Source of the DNA: Scatosoma sp045542595
GTDB lineage: Bacteria > Bacillota > Clostridia > Christensenellales > Borkfalkiaceae
Length of the DNA stretch: 44,221 bases
Assembly: GCA_045542595.1 (NCBI GenBank)
Contig: JAZQLI010000020.1
Span: 1-44,221, forward strand
Reading direction: 5' to 3'
A model generated the notes under the pieces. It saw only the letters and a program-made list of their open reading frames with translations, had not been told where the DNA came from and made no database searches. Of the stretch, positions 40,101-44,221 are shown piece by piece (positions within the stretch are counted from its first letter, which is position 1; the number at the start of each line of letters is the position of its first letter). The position numbers and the translations under genes are program-made.

Positions 40101-41208
40101 GTTTTGCATACAAGAATTTATCAAACGGCCATTTGGGCATTTTTACAACTAAATAGTCGATAGTAGGTTCAAAACAAGCGTAGGTGTTACCCGTTACGTC
40201 GTTTACAATTTCGTCCAGCGTATAGCCGAGTGCAATTTTCGACGTTACTTTTGCAATGGGGAAACCCGTTGCCTTGGAAGCAAGCGCGGAAGAACGGCTA
40301 ACACGGGGATTTACTTCGATAACCGAATATTCAAACGAATCGGGATTGAGTGCAAACTGTACGTTACAGCCCCCTTCGATACCGAGTTCGGTAATAATAG
40401 CAAGCGCCGCGTTGCGGAGCATAGAATATTCTTTATTAGAAAGCGTAACCGCAGGCGCAACGACGATAGAATCGCCCGTGTGAATACCTACGGGGTCGAC
40501 GTTTTCCATAGAACATACGGTAAGCACGTTGCCTGCGCTATCGCGTAAAACTTCAAATTCGATTTCTTTCCAACCTGCGATATACTTTTCAATAAGCACT
40601 TGCGTAATGGGCGAAAGCATCAAGCCGTTATGGGAAATCAAGCGCAACTCTTCTTCGTTATACGCTACGCCACCGCCTGCGCCGCCAAGCGTATAAGCAG
40701 GACGGATAATAACGGGATAACCGAGTTTGTTGGCAATAGCTACACATTCTTCCACCGTATACGCGATATCGGACGGTACGCAAGGTTGATTGATTTTCTC
40801 CATCGTTTCTTTAAAGAGTTCTCTATCTTCCGAACGGTCAATCGCGTCGAGTTTCGTACCGATAAGCTTTACGCCGTGTTCTTCTAAAAAGCCCGATTTT
40901 GCAAGCTTACAACCCATAGTAAGCCCCGTTTGTCCACCTAAAGAAGCAAGCAAACTATCCGGTTTTTCTTTAATAATAATACGTTTTAACGTTTCTTCGG
41001 TAAGCGGTTCGAGATAGATTTCGTCCGCGAGCGCTTTATCCGTCATAATCGTTGCCGGGTTAGAGTTACAAAGTACTACGTTTACCCCTTCACTTTTCAT
41101 CACTCGGCAAGCTTGTGCGCCTGCATAGTCGAATTCCGCAGCTTGTCCGATAACGATAGGACCGGAGCCGATTACCAAAACCTTTTTAATATCACTTCTC
41201 TTAGGCAT
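37153..41208 (-). CDS. carB: Carbamoyl-phosphate synthase large subunit fused to a diaminopimelate epimerase domain
   Basis: One uninterrupted frame of 1351 residues. Residues 1 to about 1070 are complete CarB, with two ATP-grasp halves (VIGSGPIVIGQAAEFDYAG and VIGSGPIRIGQGIEFDYSS) and the C-terminal MGS allosteric domain. It makes carbamoyl phosphate from ammonia, bicarbonate and two ATP. Residues about 1074-1351 are a full-length DapF fold: LNFTKMQSCGNDY, GGDGIALIE, GNPHCVIF and ETWACGTGACAA. At the first catalytic cysteine (AQCGN in E. coli) it reads AQGGNAIRC, with Gly1144; the second catalytic cysteine (Cys1293) is kept. No start with a Shine-Dalgarno was seen at the junction near 37985, so a real fusion is likely. 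It overlaps carA by 8 bases. Confidence 0.93.
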   Translation of the reverse strand: MPKRSDIKKVLVIGSGPIVIGQAAEFDYAGAQACRVMKSEGVNVVLCNSNPATIMTDKALADEIYLEPLTEETLKRIIIKEKPDSLLASLGGQTGLTMGCKLAKSGFLEEHGVKLIGTKLDAIDRSEDRELFKETMEKINQPCVPSDIAYTVEECVAIANKLGYPVIIRPAYTLGGAGGGVAYNEEELRLISHNGLMLSPITQVLIEKYIAGWKEIEFEVLRDSAGNVLTVCSMENVDPVGIHTGDSIVVAPAVTLSNKEYSMLRNAALAIITELGIEGGCNVQFALNPDSFEYSVIEVNPRVSRSSALASKATGFPIAKVTSKIALGYTLDEIVNDVTGNTYACFEPTIDYLVVKMPKWPFDKFLYAKRELGTRMKATGEVMSIGTSFEMAIMKAVRGAEISTSTMNYKKFIHSTKEELYAKLSEKTDERIFVVYAALKKGVSVDEVFNITKIDRWFLNKFKNLIAYEEKLANEKLTRALYEEGKRLGYLDKDIEAFSGQKVPYRKKIGYKMVDTCAAEFPAKTPYFYSTADDYAHDEAAPFVQKSKKKRIVVIGSGPIRIGQGIEFDYSSVHCVWTLKELGYEVAIINNNPETVSTDFDTADRLYFEPLTPEDVQHVLDIEKPYGVIITFGGQTAIHLCSYFATHGIRILGTSADSVDAAEDRERFEALLEKYSIPRPKALTVMTKEEALEAARQLEYPVLLRPSYVIGGQNMTIAFTEEDVCRYMDVILAQGIENPVLCDKYLMGTELEVDAISDGKDVLIPGIMQHIERTGIHSGDSIAVYPPYNLDDAMLEKIIEVSTQLALELKTKGLINIQYLIYRGQLHVIEVNPRASRTVPYISKVTGVPMVELATKIIVGAKLKKLGYGTGLYPDSPYVAVKVPVFSFEKLNDVNSQLGPQMKSTGEVLGIGKTIEEAMFKGLVSAGFKMCHPSERRPVGVYMTVNDQDKLDVLTIAKKFGDLGCTMYATKGTAKVIKDLGFECTEVDRLSATDSVIKLMDEGKIDYLVYTGKTDMESINDFIRLHHHAILLGITVLTALDTANALADIVASRFTEDNTELVDINALRSEKLKLNFTKMQSCGNDYIVFDNRDGKITCPESIAVNYVLPHYGIGGDGIALIENSNVADAKMRIFNKNGREAAQGGNAIRCIGKYLYEKGIVRKNDMKIETAKGINDVKVYSFNGKVNSASVNLGKAKLKGRNIPCVWKEDKIVDKKITVNGVEYEATLVNVGNPHCVIFCDKVDAVNVAAIGAELENCEYFPEGINTEFVRVVNKATLKMRVWERGSGETWACGTGACAAVVAAALKGYCEKDTNVTVKLRGGDLTVCYQSNGEVELMGNVKTVYEGTFEI

Positions 41209-42283
41209 TTTTTTTCTCCTTTTGCATCATTGCAAAAAACTTCTTATACAAAGGATTTTCCGTATTCCCCGCGTTGCAGGATTCGGGCATAAATTGTACA
41301 GTGAACGCATTGAGTTCTTCGTAATCGAAGCCTTCGCACGTGTTGTCGTTTACGTTTACAAAATGTATTTTACCCTGTTTTACACTGTCGGTTACCACCG
41401 TATAACCGTGGTTTTGGGTGGAAATATACACTCTACCGCATTGCAAGCATTTCACAGGTTGATTGCCGCCGCGATGTCCGTATTTTTGTTTTACGGTATT
41501 ACCGCCAAGCGCTAAGGCAATAAGCTGATGCCCTAATCCTATACCAAGTACAGGCTTTTTACCCAGTACTTTTTTCACTTCTTCAATAATTGCCGCGTTT
41601 TCTTTTGGGTCTCCCGGGCCGTCGCCGATTACCACACCGTTTGCGCCCGTTTGCAGCACTTCTTCTGCCGTTGCATTTGCCGGCATAGAAATTACCTTAC
41701 AGCCTTGCGCGACAAAATTCTCCAACGAGCTTTTCTTTGCGCCGAAGTTCCAGTACGCTACCGTATACGGCGCGTCGTCCTTTCCAAGTTCGTATTTAGC
41801 GGTAGGAGCAACGGCTTGCACCGCACCCTTTACGGTATACGTTGCAAGTGCTTTCAACTCTTCTTCCGTCAGCGGTTTTTTACTGATACGTGCGTTCATA
41901 ACCCCTTCTTCACGTAAGATTTTAGTCAGTTGACGGGTATCCACTCCGCAAATGCCGACGATGCCTTCTTTCTTTAAATAGTCGTCCAACGTACCTTCGC
42001 AACGGAAATTAGACGGCTTATCGCAAAATTCGCGCACGACGTAAGCCGCCACGTGCGCTTTATTGCTTTCCGCGTCCGCAGGCATTACTCCGTAATTACC
42101 GATAAGCGGAAAAGTTTGCACTACGATTTGCCCGTAATTCGTCGGGTCGGTAAGCGTTTCCACGTACCCGACCATTCCCGTCGAAAACACCAGTTCGCCT
42201 TGTGCTTCGCCGACTGCGCCAAAACGTTCGCCTATAAATACGTTGCCGTTTTGTAACGTTAAATACACCTTGTTTTTCTTCAT
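41201..42283 (-). CDS. carA: Carbamoyl-phosphate synthase small subunit, glutaminase triad lost
   Basis: This 360-residue CarA has the normal N-terminal domain (GNVFIGERFGAVG, GYVETLTDPTNYGQI, CGVDTRQLTK) and a class I glutamine amidotransferase domain from about 170. In the nucleophile elbow the usual GICLGHQ reads GIGLGHQ: Gly249 replaces the catalytic Cys. The usual QFHPE reads QFMPE: Met332 replaces the catalytic His, while Glu334 stays. STQNHGYTV is kept. By analogy with E. coli CarA Cys269 mutants and vertebrate CPS I, the complex should depend on free ammonia. AGAGGA lies 6 bases before the ATG. An attenuator-like leader precedes it. Confidence 0.93.
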   Translation of the reverse strand: MKKNKVYLTLQNGNVFIGERFGAVGEAQGELVFSTGMVGYVETLTDPTNYGQIVVQTFPLIGNYGVMPADAESNKAHVAAYVVREFCDKPSNFRCEGTLDDYLKKEGIVGICGVDTRQLTKILREEGVMNARISKKPLTEEELKALATYTVKGAVQAVAPTAKYELGKDDAPYTVAYWNFGAKKSSLENFVAQGCKVISMPANATAEEVLQTGANGVVIGDGPGDPKENAAIIEEVKKVLGKKPVLGIGLGHQLIALALGGNTVKQKYGHRGGNQPVKCLQCGRVYISTQNHGYTVVTDSVKQGKIHFVNVNDNTCEGFDYEELNAFTVQFMPESCNAGNTENPLYKKFFAMMQKEKKNA

Positions 42284-42319
42284 ATGTCGTCCTCTATATT
42301 ATGATTTCTTTCTTTTTTA

Positions 42320-42351
42320 TAAAAAATAAGACTGATTTTCAAAAATCAGTC
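42320..42351 (-). terminator. Leader terminator (attenuator) upstream of carA
   Basis: Minus strand: GACTGATTT, loop TTGA, AAATCAGTC, then TTATTTTTT. It lies about 36 bases before the carA ATG and about 135 bases after the inferred transcription start, so it would stop transcription before carA unless prevented. Its 5' arm contains the TGA of the leader peptide (42346-42348). Confidence 0.8.
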
Positions 42352-42465
42352 CTTGTTGGAAAAATTATAAACGTTTAAAAAAGAAAAACGGGAGCTATCG
42401 AGAATAGCTTTTGACATCTCGTTATATCCTGCATTCTTCAATTTTAAAGTTGCTTGTACGAACAT
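42346..42465 (-). CDS. Candidate 39-residue leader peptide of the car operon
   Basis: A small frame starts ATG at 42465, with AGGTGG (42473-42478) exactly 7 bases upstream, and ends in TGA at 42346-42348 inside the 5' arm of the attenuator. The peptide begins MFVQATLKLKNAGY and ends FLNVYNFSNKD. It has one Arg codon and no run of any codon that would sense an amino acid. Codons 26-35 are rich in UUU and pass through the U-rich pause tract. The arrangement matches the E. coli pyrBI leader peptide (44 residues), where the translating ribosome blocks the attenuator. The reading frame is seen; translation and function are inferred. Confidence 0.6.
   Translation of the reverse strand: MFVQATLKLKNAGYNEMSKAILDSSRFSFLNVYNFSNKD
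42361..42409 (-). promoter_or_regulatory. Pause hairpin and U-rich tract of the car leader
   Basis: Minus strand: AGCTAT (42404-42409), loop TCTCG, ATAGCT (42393-42398), then CCCG and a U-rich stretch (42361-42388) with runs of 5, 6 and 5 T. The order hairpin, U-rich tract, terminator is that of the UTP-sensitive pause region of E. coli pyrBI. The 6-bp stem could also act as a weak terminator. Confidence 0.6.
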
Positions 42466-42491
42466 TATCCTTCCACCTGTCGATTTTTATT

Positions 42492-42520
42492 ATTATACCA
42501 CAAGCCACTTCGTATGTCAA
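42492..42520 (-). promoter_or_regulatory. Consensus sigma-A promoter of the car-thiI operon
   Basis: Minus strand: -35 TTGACA (42515-42520), spacer of exactly 17 bases, -10 TATAAT (42492-42497): perfect consensus. Transcription should start near 42485, giving a leader of about 200 bases before carA. Such a strong promoter ahead of a terminator fits control by attenuation. No PyrR-binding loop, T-box or Arg-box was recognised in the 42284-42607 interval. Confidence 0.85.
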
Positions 42521-42582
42521 CTTGAAAAGGTGTTATTTGCGTGAAATTTGTAAAAATATTTTTTAATATTTATCAATCTTAT

Positions 42583-42615
42583 TTATTATATATTCATTAT
42601 ATATTTATTATATAT
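42583..42615. repeat. Three tandem 11-base AT repeats at the 3' end of the argJ-like gene
   Basis: On the plus strand TTATTATATAT, TCATTATATAT, TTATTATATAT follow each other without gaps. The first-read copy on the minus strand contains the stop codon of the argJ-like gene (42608-42610). Confidence 0.8.
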
Positions 42616-43846
42616 TTCCGTAAGCCGTTGCGCCGTAATTGCCGTCGTGTAATTTTATAATAAGTTCTAAAGCGGTCGTTTGCGAAATTTGAGTTTGTAA
42701 CGTTTTTGAAAGGGGCAAAGTTTTCCCGTCTTCAGCCAACAACAGTTCGCCGCTATCCAGCCGTAAAGATATTTCCGCCTGATTTACGCCTACCGCGTCC
42801 ACTTCCTTGCACAACGCCGCATAAACGGAGTTTACGTCTACTTTACCCTGTTGACAAGCAACCTTAAAGGCATAGTCCGACAATAGACTTTTTGCTAAAG
42901 AATACGCCGTCCGTTTAGATTTCGCGCCCAAAACTCTACAAAGCAATACCTTTCCGTCGCCTTCTAATGCTATCGTTTTACATACTATCGACACGACGTC
43001 GCAAAGTATACGCGCAAACTTTTTATACTCGGAATCCGCACAACTGATTTTATAATTCCCTGCTTCACCGTTCGCCAAAATACAAACGCAATCGTTCGGA
43101 GACGAAGCGCCGTCCAAACAAAGCATATTAAAGCCTTCGTTGGTGGCGGCGGACAAAGCCTTTTGTAGCATTTGCGGCGTAATATTTACGTCGGTGGTTA
43201 AAAAGCACAGCGTAGTTGCCATATTTGGACAAACCTGCGTTTTTCCCTTGAATATAACGCCGATTTTACACGGATAACTGCCTATCGAAAAGGAAAAGGA
43301 AAGCTGTTTCACAAACGAATCGGTTGACATCATACCGCGTGCAGCGGAAAGACTGTTTTCGTTTGTTCCGCCAAGACTTTGTACTAATCCGTCTAAGCCG
43401 TTTAAAACCGCTTGCGTAGGATACCGTTCCCCTATGAAACCTGTCGAAGCGATTAGTACTTCTTCTTTGGAAATCCCCGTTTTTTCCGCAACCGCGCGGC
43501 AAATTTTTTCCGCAGCCGACTTTCCGTCTGTTTGCAACACGTTAGCGATACCGCTATTGCAAAATATAGCGCGCGCATAGCCAAGCTGCGCGTGTTTTTT
43601 GGAAACCGTAATCGGCGCGCCTACCGTGTTCCCTTGCGCAAATACACAAGCAACGCTACAACGCCGTTGCGCATAAACCAAGGAGATATCTTCTCGGATA
43701 TCGCGTGAAAATGCACCGCTTTGATCAAGCGAATGCGTACCGTAAGCCGATATACCGCAATGAAATCCGCTTGCTAAAAATCCGTTTGGTGCGCACACAC
43801 CGCCGTCTACGGGCGTTAACGTATTGTCTACTGCATTTTTTCTCAC
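42608..43846 (-). CDS. ArgJ-family protein (ornithine acetyltransferase-like), divergent and C-terminally short
   Basis: This 412-residue protein shares the ArgJ plan: an N-terminal PNGFLASGFHCGI opening, STGFIGERYP (oxyanion hole), and the self-cleavage site PNMATTLCFLTTD with the presumed nucleophile Thr211. Several ArgJ hallmarks are changed. The stretch before the cleavage site reads KGKTQVCPNM instead of KGSGMIHPNM. The GEDPNWGRI motif is not found. The chain stops at GATAYGNI, where ArgJ continues with about a dozen residues (DLTYDYVxIN type) that bind substrate. It may be an altered-function paralogue or a decaying gene. The GTG start follows AGGAG by 9 bases and directly abuts the stop of the thioesterase gene. 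Confidence 0.75.
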   Translation of the reverse strand: MRKNAVDNTLTPVDGGVCAPNGFLASGFHCGISAYGTHSLDQSGAFSRDIREDISLVYAQRRCSVACVFAQGNTVGAPITVSKKHAQLGYARAIFCNSGIANVLQTDGKSAAEKICRAVAEKTGISKEEVLIASTGFIGERYPTQAVLNGLDGLVQSLGGTNENSLSAARGMMSTDSFVKQLSFSFSIGSYPCKIGVIFKGKTQVCPNMATTLCFLTTDVNITPQMLQKALSAATNEGFNMLCLDGASSPNDCVCILANGEAGNYKISCADSEYKKFARILCDVVSIVCKTIALEGDGKVLLCRVLGAKSKRTAYSLAKSLLSDYAFKVACQQGKVDVNSVYAALCKEVDAVGVNQAEISLRLDSGELLLAEDGKTLPLSKTLQTQISQTTALELIIKLHDGNYGATAYGNI

Positions 43847-44221
43847 TTAAGCGTTCTCCTGAAAGACGATTCGAGATTGCACGACGACTTCGTCGTTTTC
43901 GTTAAAACCGTGCGCCAAATACGCACCGTTTTCTTCCTTTTTTAAATAAAACCGAAGCGTTTGCCCTTCTTTGCATTGCTTTACGTAAGAAATTGCAAAA
44001 CTTTGAAGTGTACGCTTTGCAAGCTCCGCAACCGAAAAACAATTCAAGCAATAATCGGCATACCGCGTATTGTTGACGTGCATATTATGGTCGTATTCCG
44101 AGTTGTAAATTTTCGTGGTAAATTTCAAGTCTCCTTCCTCGATGGGAAATACGGGAAGTTTTTTAAATCCCCCCTCTAATACGCGCGTAGTATTATAGGT
44201 AGAATAATCTTGATTATCAAT
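43847..44221 (-). CDS. Acyl-ACP thioesterase family, C-terminal part (cut by window edge)
   Basis: The last 124 codons and stop of a gene whose start lies beyond the right edge; the frame is open to base 44221. The sequence YDHNMHVNNTRYADY matches the second hot-dog domain of FatA/FatB-type acyl-ACP thioesterases, with the conserved Asn and His of the active-site segment. These enzymes release fatty acids from acyl carrier protein. A TTG at 44126-44128 is in frame, but homology-like sequence continues upstream of it (KKLPVFPIEEGDL), so that is not the start. Its stop is immediately followed by the GTG of the ArgJ-like gene, suggesting coupling. Confidence 0.8.
   Translation of the reverse strand: MDNQDYSTYNTTRVLEGGFKKLPVFPIEEGDLKFTTKIYNSEYDHNMHVNNTRYADYCLNCFSVAELAKRTLQSFAISYVKQCKEGQTLRFYLKKEENGAYLAHGFNENDEVVVQSRIVFQENA

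Noticed and set aside
37153..41208. carB-dapF as an assembly chimera
   Set aside because: The frame is open across the junction, codon use does not change, and the flanking operon genes are tightly spaced; a chimera would rarely preserve all three.
42284..42607. PyrR element, T-box or arginine riboswitch in the car leader
   Set aside because: No PyrR loop consensus, no T-box sequence and no Arg-box were recognised; the ORF, U tract and terminator explain the region better.
1..44221. CRISPR arrays, prophage, transposases
   Set aside because: No regularly spaced repeats, integrase, phage structural or transposase proteins were found on either strand.

Overview
The window looks like a chromosomal segment of an uncultured, anaerobic, spore-forming Clostridia-type Firmicute. 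The supporting signs are a SpoIIID homologue, class III (glycyl-radical) ribonucleotide reductase, HelD, a nicking-type MutL, TAA-rich stops, AGGAG-type ribosome binding sites and TTGACA/TATAAT promoters. It is a dense housekeeping region with no CRISPR array, prophage or transposase. Both edges cut genes: polA at the left and an acyl-ACP thioesterase at the right.

Layout. 1-2.1 kb: start of polA, tRNA-Thr with a duplicated 3' half, a YhcH-family sugar protein and tRNA-Leu. 2.1-5.9 kb: nrdD-nrdG and a membrane-anchored unknown, behind a promoter overlapped by candidate NrdR boxes. 5.9-9.9 kb: DUF1934, MBL hydrolase and a degenerate Rho homologue; then tyrA and spoIIID. 9.9-19.7 kb: a type II topoisomerase gene pair, a YjjG-like phosphatase, HelD and ArgS. 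19.8-23.5 kb (+): YchF, a phosphopantetheinyl transferase, MTA/SAH nucleosidase and uracil-DNA glycosylase, with one redox-type gene on the minus strand. 23.5-31.8 kb (-): miaB-mutS-mutL-miaA and a PLP enzyme of the methionine gamma-lyase family. 31.9-34.2 kb (+): a class A penicillin-binding protein. 34.2-42.5 kb (-): carA, a carB-dapF fusion, a two-TM unknown, a cysteine desulfurase and thiI. 42.6-44.2 kb (-): a divergent, shortened ArgJ homologue behind the thioesterase.

The most notable part is the carbamoyl-phosphate operon. (i) Its leader has all the parts of a pyrBI-type UTP-sensing attenuator: a consensus promoter, a 39-codon leader peptide with a Shine-Dalgarno, a pause hairpin, a U-rich tract and a terminator whose 5' arm contains the leader stop codon. 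(ii) CarA has lost two of the three glutaminase triad residues (Cys to Gly, His to Met), which predicts ammonia-dependent synthesis. (iii) CarB is fused in frame to a diaminopimelate epimerase domain whose first catalytic cysteine is glycine. (iv) The operon continues into cysteine desulfurase and ThiI, so tRNA 4-thiouridylation may share the pyrimidine signal. Upstream, the ArgJ-like protein lacks family motifs and its C-terminus.

A second unusual item is the Rho homologue, which keeps Walker A/B but has lost the catalytic glutamate and the arginine finger. All statements come from reading the sequence and from remembered family motifs; no search, alignment program or structure prediction was run.
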